Shown in pieces: positions 32,785 to 45,053 of a DNA stretch of 64,000 bases. The DNA is from Bemisia tabaci. Lineage: Eukaryota > Arthropoda > Insecta > Hemiptera > Aleyrodidae. A program made the position numbers and the translations under genes. Numbering within the stretch: position 1 is the first letter of the stretch; every line of letters starts with the position of its first letter. The notes under the pieces were generated by a model, which had not been told where the DNA came from, made no database searches, and saw only the letters and a program-made list of their open reading frames with translations. The DNA lies in assembly GCF_918797505.1 (NCBI RefSeq), contig NC_092794.1, positions 79,397,345-79,461,344 on the forward strand. Direction: 5' to 3'.

Positions 32785-32944
32785 TGTTGAAACATATGCT
32801 ATGCTAAATGGTCTCCGTGGTGACCACTTTTTCTCTTCATCTTAACCTAATATATATGAAAAAGGAAGTGCTGCTTGTATGATTCTTCCAGTCATAATTT
32901 ATCCATAAAAAGGTATTAACAATAAAAATGTGTTGATTTATCTA
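32785..32944 (+). repeat. BEL/Pao 3' LTR, truncated
   Basis: Homologous to 14759-14955 from TGTTGAAACATATGC to TTGATTTATCTA; the last ~35 bp are replaced by unrelated sequence starting CCGGGTGTCC. It is preceded by the purine tract AAAGGGGGGAG (32772-32782). Confidence 0.82.
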
Positions 32945-33390
32945 CCGGGTGTCCGTAAAGTAACTGGAAAGTGTGTATAATTTTTTAACAAAACTAGAGG
33001 GCTCCGCCCCCTGGCCGCTCCGCGGCCCAACCCCCTCGTATATTCTGTCAATTCGTTATGAAAATATCACTTAATTTTTTTTTAATTTACATTATTCTCG
33101 TAAATTGTATTAATATTAATACTGCTGAAGTTCTGTTAAGTGCTTATTCATTCAAAAGATCATCTTCAATTTAGCTAAAAACTTACTTCAATTAAGGTTG
33201 GAGTTTTAAAAAAAGGTGAATAATCAGTTTGAAACGGTTTATATGGGATAAAATAAAATGGATGGAAAGCAAATAGGATAGAATATAATATAATATAAAC
33301 GAAATATAATAGGTTTGTCATTAATAAAACGGGATGTATTTATATTAACCTTGATAAAAGGCCACAGGTCGGTTTGATATTTAAATTAAA
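32945..33390. other. Unassigned segment with twin GC-rich hairpins
   Basis: It starts CCGGGTGTCCGTAAAGTAACT, like some mariner-type ends, and truncates the BEL LTR. At about 32998-33035, GGGCTCCGCCC and GGCCGCTCCGCGGCC form two adjacent hairpins with the same TCC loop. The rest is AT-rich. Confidence 0.5.
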
Positions 33391-33459
33391 GAGTGGAGGT
33401 GATGCGTAACAATTTTTGGATTTGCTGCTGCAATTCCCGAGTAGTAGTGATCGCCATAA

Positions 33460-33662
33460 ATTGCGATTTAATCGGAGAATATATCGCGATTTTATCGACG
33501 TCGCGATTTATTGCAATATTATCGGATAAAAAAATCGCGATTTTATCGACGGCGAATCATCGCAATATTATCGGGAGAAAAATCGCGATAAATTGCAATA
33601 AAATCGCGATTTTATCGAACGCGATTTTATAGAGATAAAATTGCAATAAATTGCAATTTTTC
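33460..33662. repeat. Degenerate AATCGCGATTTTATCG repeat
   Basis: Closely packed imperfect copies of the self-complementary motif TCGCGATTTTATCGA and ATTGCAATAAA. It is low complexity and non-coding. Confidence 0.65.
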
Positions 33663-33714
33663 ATCAACGCCTACTAACGCATGAATGACGCTTATGAAAC
33701 ATGTTTCTATGCCG

Positions 33715-34100
33715 CCGCCGCTGCCGTTTTTACCAAGGTCCGTTGGTAACTTTACCATCTCTTTTTTTTATCAATCATTGGTAATGTTAGAAAGGCAGAC
33801 CGGTATTTTTACTGATTTTTCCAGGTAAGAATACCACTTTTATTCGTAATCAATTCCCGGTAACTTAATTTACCATTTTATCTCTGTAATTCTACCACAG
33901 GCGATAAAAAATATCGGCGTTTTTACCAAGGTCCATCGATATCTTTGCCATCTCACTATTCTTGGTAATTTTACAAAGACAGAATGATGAGATTACCAGT
34001 AGAACCTCATTTTACCAACCGTATTTCATAAAGTACAGTACGTATTTCATAAAGTACAGAGGAGGGAAAATAAAAAAAAAAAAAAAATCCAATGAAAACT
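33715..34100. repeat. Diverged duplicate with TTTTTACCAAGGTCC
   Basis: Two related units about 195 bp apart (33727 and 33921) share TTTTTACCAAGGTCC and following CCATCTC segments. The stretch ends in a poly(A) tract. No gene was seen from here to 34670. Confidence 0.5.
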
Positions 34101-34671
34101 CGGTGTCAGTCAACGCAATGTAAAAAGTTGTAAGGTTGCGAAGCGCCGATCCATCTACATAGAGGCAATTCGCACTTGGGAATCATGTTGCGGCCATAGC
34201 CAGATTCAGTGGCAGATTCATCTTGTAAATTGAAAAAGAGAAACTCGACCGAACCAGATTTTGAAACTTTCACTTGTGATTTTGAAATTACCTTACATTT
34301 AATTTGGATATTATAAGCATACTCATTTAAATCTTTAATTTTTTTGAAAGAAGACATACCGAAATTTTTTTTAATTTTGTTTTTTGAAGGTTAAAACTGA
34401 AAAACCAAGTGGTGAAAAATACTCAGCTGTTTTTCATCACATGATAATGAAGTAATGCAACTGATAATGAAAAATAAGTCGCAAAGATAGGAGAAAAGAA
34501 TTGTAATGAAATACATACAATTATTAATGATCAAAAATTAAATTCATATAATTTCGAACAGTAGAGAAATAGGAAGATTCGTAATTTTTTGTATAAATGG
34601 GGAAATTTGGGGGAATTTGGAATCGATAAATGCGGTTATCGAAACGTGCGATTATCGATACATGCGATTTG

Positions 34672-35300
34672 TTGTGTTTGATTGTGTTTCATGGTGTGTT
34701 TGATGTGTTTGATTGTGTTTCATGATGTGTTTGTTGTGTTTGATGTGTTTGATTGTGTTTCATGATGTGTTTGTTGTGTTTGATGTGTTTGATTGTGTTT
34801 CATGATGTATTTGTTGTGTTTAATGTGTTTGATTGTGTTTCATGATGTGTTTGTTGTGTTTGATGTGTTTTAGGTGTATCATGATGTGTATATCATAGAG
34901 TACATAGAGTCGTAATGTAAATGGGAGAGCTGGCGCCATGTTCTCCTCGACGGATTCCGAGCCCGGTGTGCGCCGAGTTCGGGTCGCTTTTTCGATACAT
35001 TTTCGATCCAAAATGGCGGTGTGGAATACGTGGTAATTCCTATCTCCTCTGTTGTTGTTGTTGTTGTCATCGGATGGCCGGGTACCCGTGTATCGCAAAC
35101 AATCGATTATGTATCGAAAAAGTGACCCGGCGTCACACAGGAGTCTCGGAATTCGGGACATGGAAAACGCTTAAAAGTGGCGCCAGCTCTCCCACTTACA
35201 TTACGACTCTATGTACTCTATGGTGTATATTGCGTTTTACGTGTTTCATGATGTGTTTGATGTGTTTGGTATGTTTCATGATGCATTTGATGTGTTTTAT
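34672..35300. repeat. 40-bp TG-rich minisatellite, interrupted by a MITE
   Basis: The unit GATTGTGTTTCATGATGTG plus TTTGTTGTGTTTGATGTGTTT starts at 34680, 34711, 34751, 34791 and 34831. Degenerate units resume at about 35231-35300, after the MITE. Confidence 0.85.
34894..35222. mobile_element. 329-bp MITE with 8-bp TSD
   Basis: TIRs CATAGAGTACATAGAGTCG and the complement are flanked by GTGTATAT (34886-34893 and 35223-35230). TIR arms of over 40 bp include GGGAGAGCTGGCGCCA. The interior has a GTT run. The 8-bp duplication suggests hAT. A related end occurs at about 10070. The ORFs inside are not genes. Confidence 0.88.
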
Positions 35301-37380
35301 CCCGGTTCCTTAACATAGTTACATCCAAATGACTATACTGTATAGGTAAAATTACTGCATATTATCCCGGTCACTCTGAAGAAATCCGGTTTTATCCCAG
35401 TCATTACTGCTTTAGAAAAAAACGATGTATCGAAGATGGATACACAAAGATCGATATCCTTCCTGTTTTCCCGGTTTCTTAATATAGGTACATCCCGTTT
35501 TATCCATGACTATCCTGTATAGGTAAAATTCCTCCACTTTATCCCGGTCATTATGAAGAAATCCCGTTTATACCAGTCATTACTGCTTTAGAAAAAACGA
35601 TGTATCGAAGATCGATACACAAAGATCGATATCCTTCCTGTTATACCAGTTTATTAATATAGGTACATCCCGTTTTATCCATGACTATCCTGTATAGGTA
35701 AAATTCCTCCACTTTATCCCGGTCACTATGAAGAAATCCCGTTTATACCAGTCAATACTGCTTTAGAACAAACGATGTATCGAATATCGATACACAATGA
35801 TCGATATCCTTCCTGTTATCCCGGTTTATTAATATAGGTACATCCCGTTCATCCATGACTATCCTGTATAGGTAAAATTCCTCCCTTTTATCCCGGTTAT
35901 TATGAAGAAATCCCGTTTTATCCCAGTCAATACTGCTTTAGAACAAACGATGTATCGAATATCGATACACAATGATCGATATCCTTCCTGTTATCCCGGT
36001 TTATTAATATAGGTACATCCCGTTCATCCATGACTATCCTGTATAGGTAAAATTCCTCCATTTTATCCCGGTTATTATGAAGAAATCCCGTTTTATCCCA
36101 GTCAATACTGCTTTAGAACAAACGATGTATCGAATATCGATACACAATGATCGATATCCTTCCTGTTATCCCGGTTTATTAATATAGGTACATCCCGTTC
36201 ATCCATGACTATCCTGTATAGGAGGTAAAATTACTCCCTTTTATCCCGGTTATTATGAAGAAATCCCGTTTAATCCCAGTCAATACTGCTTTAGAACAAA
36301 CGATGTATCGAAGATCGATACACAAAGATCGCTATCCTTCCTGTTATCCCGGTTTATTAATATAGGTACATCCCGTTCATCCATGACTATCCTGTATAGG
36401 AGGTAAAATTACTCCCTTTTATCCCGGTTATTATGAAGAAATCCCGTTTAATCCCAGTCAATACAGCTTTAGAACAAACGATGTATCGAAGATCGATACA
36501 CAAAGATCGATATCCTTCCTGTTTTCCCGGTTTCTTAATATAGGTACATCCCGTTCATCCATGACTATCCTGTATAGGTAAAATTTCTCCCTTTTATCCC
36601 GATTATTATGAAGGAATCCCGTTTTATCCCAGTCATTACTGCTTTAGAAAAAAACGATATATCGAAGATCGATACACAAAGATCGATATCCTTCCTGTTA
36701 TCCCGGTTTATTAATATAGGTACATCCCGTTCATCCATGACTATCCTGTATAGGTAAAATTCCTCCCTTTTATCACGATTATTATGAAGAAATCCCGTTT
36801 TATCCCAGTCAATACAGCTTTAGAACAAACGATGTATCGAATATCGATACACAAAGATCGATATCCTTCCTGTTATCCCGGTTTATTAATATAGGTACAT
36901 CCCGTTCATCCATGACTATCCTGTATAGGTAAAATTACTCCCTTTTATCCCGGTTATTATGAAGAAATCCCGTTTTATCCCAGTCAATACTGCTTTAGAA
37001 CAAACGATGTATCGAAGATCGATACACAAAGATCGATATCCTTCCTGTTATCCCGGTTTATTAATATAGGTACATCCCGTTCATCCATGACTCTCCCGTA
37101 TAGGATGTAAAATTCCTCCCTTTTATCCCGGTTATTATGTAGAAATCCCGTTTTATCCCAGTCAATACTGCTTTAGAACAAACGATGTATCGAATATCGA
37201 TACACAATGATCGATATCCTTCCTGTTATCCCGGTTTATTAATATAGGTACATCCCGTTTTTCTAGGACTATCCTGTATAGGTAATAATCCTCCCTTTTA
37301 TCCTGGCTATTAGAAGAAATACATCCCATTTTTATACCTGTCTACCTATCAATAATTCCTTTACGGATGAATACATTTAA
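35300..37380. repeat. 176-bp satellite array, about 11 copies
   Basis: The marker GAAGAAATCCCG recurs about every 175-178 bp (35552, 35729, 35905, 36079, 36256, 36434, 36611, 36786, 36961, 37138). Each unit carries ATCCCGG motifs, AGGTACATCCCG and the dyad TATCGA(a)NATCGATA. It is AT-rich and non-coding. A satellite; a centromeric or other role is not inferable here. Confidence 0.92.
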
Positions 37381-38834
37381 ATTTCCGGGGATTTTCAATG
37401 ACGTTTAATGATTGGTTAATGAAAGACCAATGAGAATGCGAAATGACACGGACGTACACACAAAAAAGGCCTTATTTTTTTTACTATAGTAAGATAAGAT
37501 AAGATAAGATAAGAAAAGATAGAAGGTTGCGGTTTGTGGCATTTTTCATCATTGAAAGGGGGAAATTTTTCGATGGGGGGATTTTTCTTGGTGGACCCCC
37601 CTGGGGGGCCCCAGGGGGGGCAACTTTTAAAAGTCAAATAGCAACCCCCGTTTTTTTAGACATGGTTAGAAAGAACTTGAAAAGACAAGGAGAATGGCGA
37701 AAACAAAATTAAAATCGGTTCACTCGCTCCAAAGTTATAGCCGATCAAAATTTTAAATTGACCACTTTTCAAAAAATCGCCGTTGAGCTCCAAATTATCG
37801 AAAAAACAAAAACAAACCAGGAATGAAAAGTTTGAAAAGTGCCTTTTAGGAAAAGGAAAAACAACTGACGTTGTCACAAGTTCGGATGGCATCGTTTCAA
37901 AATAAAATTTTGGAAAATTCAACGTGGCGGCAAAGAGGAAACGCGAAAAAATGAAAATTCCAGAAACTGTTATCTTTCAAATACCCTCTAGTTTAAGGAA
38001 ATCAAAGGCATCACCTTTAATTCCTTTATTTGGCCAAGTAAGAGCAATAATTTGCTGACTTTAAAATTGTCAAGCGGGGCGCCTTCAATCGTTGGAGCAT
38101 GCAACATCTCAGGATTAAGTGTGCTGTCAAAAAATGAAGCCGATGTGAAATTTTTTGAATCGAAAACTACTCAACGTAAATCTTCGGAAACTTCCGTGAT
38201 TTTTCTTCTCACAATCTGTGCTGAGAAAACTCTGTGAAAACTTCAAGGAATCATATTTAATTTTTTTCCTCTAAAAAATCATTTTAGGAGCAGATTTTTA
38301 ATCACCGCATATTAGACACGTGGTCTGGTAGTTTCACCTTGGATTTGTTTTAGCAGCAAATGAACCAGAAAATAAGTAGGCTCAGCCTTTCAGTGCAGCT
38401 GTCCGACTTGAAAGAGACATGCTTCATTTGAAGTACTGGTGGCTACCCACCACAGGCAGGAATATGCGAAATTTGCAGCCAATGACTCGCTAAAAAATGA
38501 ATTTTTCTGTGTATGACCAACCAAATGAAGCAGATAATGAGTTGAAGGATGAGTGGTCCAAAATTCAGATTTAGAGAAAAATGTCGGGTCATATGCACAA
38601 AATTGGCTTATGAGGCGAGCATATTTTCAATTTATAGATTGTGTAAGCGTTACTACCCCAAATTATGCAATAATGTGTAGTAACACATACAACGGCAAGA
38701 CCGCACAGGGATTAAACTTTGCTCAGTTATTTTTAACTTGATATCCAGAATGTTTCTTCCTTCGCCCTCCTCTATCTGGCATTGGTTTCTTTGGGTTTTA
38801 TTTGTTCTGGTAAAATTAATATTTTCTTGTTCAG
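37381..38834. other. Non-coding stretch with small repeats
   Basis: Contains a GATAA microsatellite (37489-37522) and a GC-rich dyad CCCCCCTGGGGGGCCCC (about 37595-37615). No supported gene; short ORFs show no domain. Confidence 0.5.
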
Positions 38835-38920
38835 GCTGTAGCATTCCAAATGACCAGTTTAGAAAGTATTAACGAAGCAAGGATGGAGCTGATAGAAGCC
38901 CTCGGTGAATTCAAAGATGC
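38835..38920 (+). CDS. Isolated coding exon of an unidentified gene
   Basis: Acceptor TTTTCTTGTTCAG precedes 86 nt encoding AVAFQMTSLESINEARM, then ELIEALGEFKDA, followed by the donor GTAAGTAG. The frame is open throughout, the peptide is amphipathic and helix-like, and base use differs from the AT-rich flanks. It starts in phase 0 and ends with two bases of a split codon. No flanking exon was recognised, so the family is unknown. Confidence 0.55.
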
Positions 38921-40018
38921 GTAAGTAGTTGCAATTCTTTCCTTTCCCCCTCTTAAATCCTTATTATTAATTGCTCACATCTTATTAGTTTTTAGTGAAA
39001 AGACTAAGCATGAAATGCCAAGAAATTCAATGCCGGTTAAATTTTGACACTAGTTTTTACTTATGTTCGTTTCAACCTCTGAGATGATGAGCTTTTAAAA
39101 TCAGACTTTTTATATACTCATCTCTATCATATTTTAAAACAGGTCGAGAAAGTGAATTTGTGGCCGAAAAATTTTTCCCAACTTGTTGCAAACACGTAAA
39201 CCACGTTTTTCTAAAACCTAAGAACTTTTGTCTACGAACTTTAAGATTACTTAATATTTTCTTCAAATTTTGAGATTTTAGGGTCAACCGTGGGCCAACA
39301 TTTCATAATTTTCTTCTGCCTCGCATTTTTTTAAAGTTATAAGGAATATTTTCTCTGAAAGGTACGGTTCCTTGTCACACATCTGATCTCTTTTTTGACC
39401 TTCTCATTCAACGTGCATGAGCATTATGTAATGGAGATATGGGACTGTGACTATGTCTGTGTGGACGATGTGCAGCACACTGTTCTCATTTGAAGGAACC
39501 AGGTCGTTCTCGTCTCTCTCATCTTCCCGGCCTGCGAGGAAGTTTCATCGATCAACAATACGATGTTTTAACATTTCCATTAGACATTGTGTGTACACTG
39601 TACGAATACCAAAAAATTCACTTCTCAGCCCAGCTTTCCTAGAGATTCGCACTTCAAAAGTTTGATTTTAAAACCTAAGTGGGCTGTGAGGAACATCATA
39701 CCAAATAATAACGAAATCTAGTCAGCACTTAACTCCTTGGTATCCTGTCTGTAGCCCTGTGATAAAATCATTTGAAACCATAAACTTGTACGTTCAGAAA
39801 CTACGGGATCGATTACCTGGTAAATCATCTTAATCCGGAGAATCTGGGTCAATTTTTGAGAGAAGGGAAATTGCGGAGGGGGCGCTGTCCCCCTCTTTAA
39901 AGGATCATTTTTGGGCATAAAGTGGTCCGATTTTGGAGTCTTAGGGGTCGATTTCACGTGAAAATGTTTGTACTTTTTAATTCTAATGAAATCAAATCGA
40001 AATTTGATCGAAAACCCC
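38921..40018. other. Non-coding stretch
   Basis: No exon or repeat could be supported. Short ORFs lack domains or splice context. Confidence 0.4.
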
Positions 40019-40195
40019 GACCTTTCGGATCGTGATCCCCCCCCGTTTGCCCCCCCCACGGCAGGCTGGGGGGGGGGGGGGAGGTTTCCCGAGACCATAC
40101 AATTCAGATTCCTTGGGGTCAATTCCCTATTCAACCCCGCGGTCTCCGACTTCGTCCGATCTAAACCAACCGAGAAAAAGGCTTGGTACAAGCGG
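40019..40195 (+). repeat. Relic of the large fold-back element core
   Basis: ATTCCTTGGGGTCAATTCCC and CTAAACCAACCGAGAAAAAG match the central part of the 1012-5354 element (about 2380-2460 and 2580-2665) at about 90%. It is preceded by poly(C)/poly(G) runs (40035-40082). It is a diverged copy or a shared module. Confidence 0.7.
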
Positions 40196-40913
40196 GATCG
40201 AAGTTCCTGCGTCGAATGGTTTCCCGCAACCCGGCATACACAGCTACGGCGGCCCGCGGAATGGGTTGCGCACCAGCTCTTGAATGGACAGAGTTTCTGG
40301 TGGGGGACAGAAATAGGTGTCGTCGCGGCGCGCGGCGATCAGGGAATCAGGAATCCCATGCATTGATCGCGTCTTTCGCTATCGGCGCGATGCGATATCG
40401 ACGCGGACGTCCAGCCACTGCACTGCACTGAATCGGTCAGACAGATGAGTGTAGTGGGCCAAATAATAACTTAACGAAACCAAAGCCACTGGTGTCGAAT
40501 TGCCGTTAAAAAGACCGTCCCTGAATCCTGAAAATACCGCTTACTATACTGCCAAGGAAAACCGCCGTATGAGCCTTCAGACGATGCCTAATTTCCTTTA
40601 GAAAATCACAAATTTCTGGGAAATGTTGTCAATATTGCTCTTCTAATTTATTAGAGGATTTTCTTTGGAATTAGATTAAAAGTGTCTGAAAATCTGAAGG
40701 AAAAATATTAATGACTTTGTCAAATCTCTCCCCCTCCCTAGGGTGTCCCTTACATGGGCGGAACGAGGAATTTTCTGTGGGAGGGGACACAGGGGGATAT
40801 AGAATTTGGGGTAAGGGGGAACTGGGAGGCCTCCCCGACAAATTTTTGAAAATTGGAACGTCTCGAGGAAATTTTTGAGCCATTATCAATGGCAAATTGA
40901 ATGGAATTAAATA

Positions 40914-41060
40914 TCATGAGTGGCGGTAGCCACCACCGGGCAAGTAACCTATCCTCCAACAATTGGCAACACAGCACAGCCCGGTCGAGGCAACGACACC
41001 ATAGTTACACGAACTTGGCTTATTTGGGTTTTTAGTTGCGGTTCAGTAAACTTTTCAAAG
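40914..41060. repeat. Dispersed ~148-bp repeat, copy 2
   Basis: Same orientation and about 90% identity to 5634-5782, with shared ATCATGAGTGGCGG start and TAAACTTTT end. Confidence 0.7.
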
Positions 41061-44000
41061 CAACGGAGCGACGGATTTCAGAAATTTTGGTGTCTAAAGA
41101 TGCGTCTCGGTCCCGTCTAACAGACTGTTGAGTTTCAAGGAGGTTGATGATTTATTAAACGAGATAATTACGCATATGTGCCTAAAATAGCAAAAAGTAT
41201 CCACTTTTGACCATTTTCACGCTCTGTCAAAGCTATGGAGAATACGAGACATCGGAGCCCTATATAATGTTATATCAAAAGAATTGTCATGTTCCCGTGT
41301 AGTGCGCGTTTAAGTTTCATTAATAACCAAGGCATCCTAAGAAAAATATTGCGTCTAAACTGGTTTACGGGTGCAATGGGCGACCCGACCTGCTGACGTT
41401 TATCATTGAATTTCTCGCTTACACTATTCTGGAATGAAATTATGGTTATTTCGAGGGAACATCCTGAAGTTATGAGGATTCTAAAAATTATATATGAGTA
41501 GGGGTTTACTTTTACCGTTTAGGCTGTAGCTTTGATTATGTCCCAAAAATCGTTAAACCCGAATTTACTAACACATACACACGGTAGAGTGACAATGTTA
41601 GTGCTCTCTGCAGTCAGCATCTCACCAGCGGAACAACAAAACAAACCACGAATGTTAGGTTAGTTCCTGTTTCACAGAGCAACAAAAACGATCGATACAA
41701 TACGGAATCATTTGGTTTCAATCATTTCAATCCATTTACGACTTCAACAATGTTTGTGACAAGCATTATCATCGTATTTTACAACCTGGAGCAGAAGTTT
41801 ATCGCCTCATCGTGAAGTGAATTCTGAATATCCAATCTTAGAACTCAAAACCTCACCATTCTACTCTCTCATTGTTCTCTCTTCATTTTTGGTTCAAATC
41901 AAGTGATTTAAAGTCGCTTCACTAAAATTATGAGACCCTGAATCCATTTAAGAGCGTGAAGCTCACATTTTTCTGGCATTACAGCCTTTTTACTCCTCAA
42001 GTTCTACGTATATGAGTCCATTTCGCTCAAGGTTTCTCTGAGCGATACCAGGTGTTTCTCTCTCAAGTTATTTAGGATGTACCTTTAAGCATGCTAATTT
42101 ACCAAAGAAACTCCCCCAGTGATAAATAATTTAAAGTTTTATTACGAAGTGAAAACCTCTTTGCGGTGTTGCTAAATTTCTCAACTAAGTCTCAGTTTAG
42201 ACACGAAGAACAGATGTTCACTTTTGTCCGTTACGATCCCTGCTCTTATAGCTTCACATCTTACTTTGATCTCTGATTCATCGATTAATGGCACTTTTAG
42301 TTCCATTCATCATCAATCAGTTCAAAGCTATCTCAACGATGAATCATCAAATGTTGCATCGAGGAAGAAATTTTCTGCTGAAAGCTACGGCTGAATTGAC
42401 ATTGCAACGCAACTTACGAGAGCATGAACCAGGACATAAGAATCTGTCTCAAAGTGAAAATTTTTTTCAACTCATCAGGCAGTTCAGCAGGTAAAAAATC
42501 TACAGTTAGTTAATTAAGGATTACCAGATTACATCCACACTGGTTTTCTAACATTTCCAGTAGGTAGTCATATTTTTATTGATAATGATTGGTGACGAAA
42601 CGAATTTATCAATGGCATGGCTAAACTGGGAAACTACTTACCGCAATCTACAAAGTTCATCCACAAAGACTTTCAGAGTCTTTTCATTTCTGTTGACACT
42701 TAATTAATTCAACATAATTTCTGAAAACTGTAATTATTGACTTCGGTGTGCAGAAAATTCTTTTCTGGGATTTTAAGCGTAGAGGTCACTAACTTTTCCC
42801 TGATTTTAAAATGTCCTCTTTTGACATTAGGTGTCTCTCATAAAAATTCTTTTCACAAAGGAAACGTGCAAAAATCGTAACTTTAAAAATCGATATCTCG
42901 AGAACGGTTGGGAAAAAAATTAGAAAAAAAAATTTCGAAAGTATTAGGTGAGACATTTACGTCGAAAAAACTTTAAAACAACTAGAAAATTGGATGCCAG
43001 GCACATGGCGTGAATTTGTTTCAACATGATTGCACCGAAATTGCAGTCTTGATAGTGCCTTGAAAAAGAAGGTTAGGCAACAAGCATAACCTACATTTCT
43101 TACAAACTCATTCCAATAAAATTGCAATTTTCTCAGCGCCTTCAAATGAAGGTATAGGCAACAAGCAAAAATTGCAATCCATGCTACTTGGGGACATATT
43201 TTCACAGTGAGTGGGGCTTAATTTCCTAACTTATACAGAGCCTGTCACCCTGCCTACCTCTATATTGAACTTCAAGGATTTTGGAGGGAGGAATTTTACC
43301 TAGGTTTACCATTGTTGTCAAACAGGGTTTATCCATCAGAGCCCTGAATTGAGGAACCAAGAGAAAATAATTTGTTTTCATTGACTCCTGAAAAATGAAA
43401 CTCACCATGATGCAGGTAAGCACCTATGAAAACTATATATAGATCTCATAAAATTTCAATAAACATTGTCGCTGGGGGAAATATCTAATACTTACTGAAG
43501 ATAATGATCGAATAAAGTACTCTCCTAAATATAGACAAAAATTACAATGAAAATTTTAATTATTTGATAAAAAATAAAAGTAGAAAAATTCTCGATGGAC
43601 ACCAAGAATGCCAAGAAAATCTTAGAATAATTTCCTCTCACAAAGAAAAATAAAAATGACAGAGAACGTTTCCAGCAGGGCTTCTTGATAATTAATCAGA
43701 GAACAAAAATTCTGAGACCTTGACACTTTTGACCCTTACAATTTTTAGTAGATAGATACACCAATGAGGTGCTGGCAAGCTGTTGAATGCTCCAATTTCC
43801 AAACTTCTATTACTCAAGCAGCACACATTTCAATAAATTTCATCCCATGGTAAAATTATTTCTATTCGATTGTTGTGTTGGGAATGTTGGTTATTTACCC
43901 GTTGAAGGAACAATTTTTAGAGCAATTAATTTGAAATAAGTACCTACGGAAGTTGCATTTTTATCATTGGATCGCCTATCATTCATTCTAACACATGAAA

Positions 44001-45053
44001 CTCAGTTTGTTGATTGTTTAAAATCGGCTTATATTGACCAAATGATGTAAATGTTTTGCGATATCAAGTTAAAAAATTACAATTTTTCTGCAGTCAATAG
44101 CAATTTTATTTAAATACATACCTATCATTGCAATATGCTACTCGGGCACTTCACCCATATTTCATCTAGTATTTCTTTTCAGGTAGGTATATCTGCAGTT
44201 AAGTGGATTTTGAAATTTAAAATACATCTTCTTTTAAAAGTCTAAGGAAACCTTGAAATAATTATCACTTACCATGTATAACTCTATGCTAAATTTACCT
44301 CGGTTGATGCTCTCACAAGTTTAGTAGTCAAGTCAATTCAGCCATAGCTTTCAGCAGAAAATTTCTTCTTTCATCTAACAATGAATGATTAATCGTCAAA
44401 ATAGCTTTGAACTAATTAATTAAAAATGACATCCAAGGATGAAAAAAAAAAAAAAAAAATAAGATGGATCCGAGAAACTATCCTACACAGCAAGGACGTA
44501 TCCACTTTGTAATTAAACATTAAATCATTCACAAGTGGGGGACTTCAATCGGTAAAAAAACAAGTCTTCTAGCACCGCACCCTTGAATAGGAAAAAGAAA
44601 AGGATAAGATCTCCGATAGTGCATGCTTCATTTTTTCATTCCTATCAATTAGCTGGATGAGGTACACTTTGCAAAATGGGACTAAGTGCATTCCAATGTT
44701 CCAAGGATTTTGCAACTTATATTCTTTGAAAAAAATACTGCATCATTAAAAATTGCATTTGCAGAAGTGATTTTAGTCTTGAACTTGTAGCTGATTTCGA
44801 GTAAAAGTGAAACTTGTTTAGATGATCAGTTTATTTTCAAGGTAAAAAAGGTCACACTCTCAGCCACATTGGAAATGCTCTTTCTTCCTTTTTTCAAAAT
44901 GCAGTCCAACTTATTTACAGTTTACAACTCGATTAATTGCGAGTGGGATTGTTTCAGAGGATTCTGAAAATTTCAGCAAAGAAAAACAATATTAGAGGAT
45001 GCCTAAAAATAAGGAAAAACATCTTTTGGAACCATAGAAAAATAATTTTACTA
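41061..45053. repeat. Long non-coding region with a diverged inverted pair
   Basis: No gene recognised. 42305-42432 and 44293-44420 are inverted relatives (shared AGAAATTTTCTGCTGAAAGC), perhaps an old fold-back. Two diverged tandem units share TAGGCAACAAGCA (about 43028-43190). A poly(A) run lies near 44442-44459. Confidence 0.5.

Larger units (their letters stand above)
14759..32944 (+). mobile_element. BEL/Pao LTR retrotransposon, decayed and expanded by nested insertions
   Basis: The 5' LTR is 14759-14955 and the 3' LTR is 32785-32944 (3' end truncated). A BEL-typical primer-binding site follows the 5' LTR and a purine tract precedes the 3' LTR. The internal region carries broken pol fragments at about 31590-32780. 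Of 18.2 kb, about 14.3 kb is later insertions (15375-17459, 17512-17998, 18653-30343). The LTRs differ at roughly 7 positions plus a 5-bp indel in about 160 bp, so the element is much older than the Gypsy inside it. It is not capable of movement on its own. Confidence 0.85.

Noticed and set aside
35300..37380. CRISPR-like array
   Set aside because: The whole 176-bp unit is repeated with no unique spacers; it is a satellite in a eukaryotic context.
39718..40431. Overlapping ORFs of up to 157 codons
   Set aside because: Driven by poly(G)/poly(C) tracts and a transposon relic; no conserved domain.
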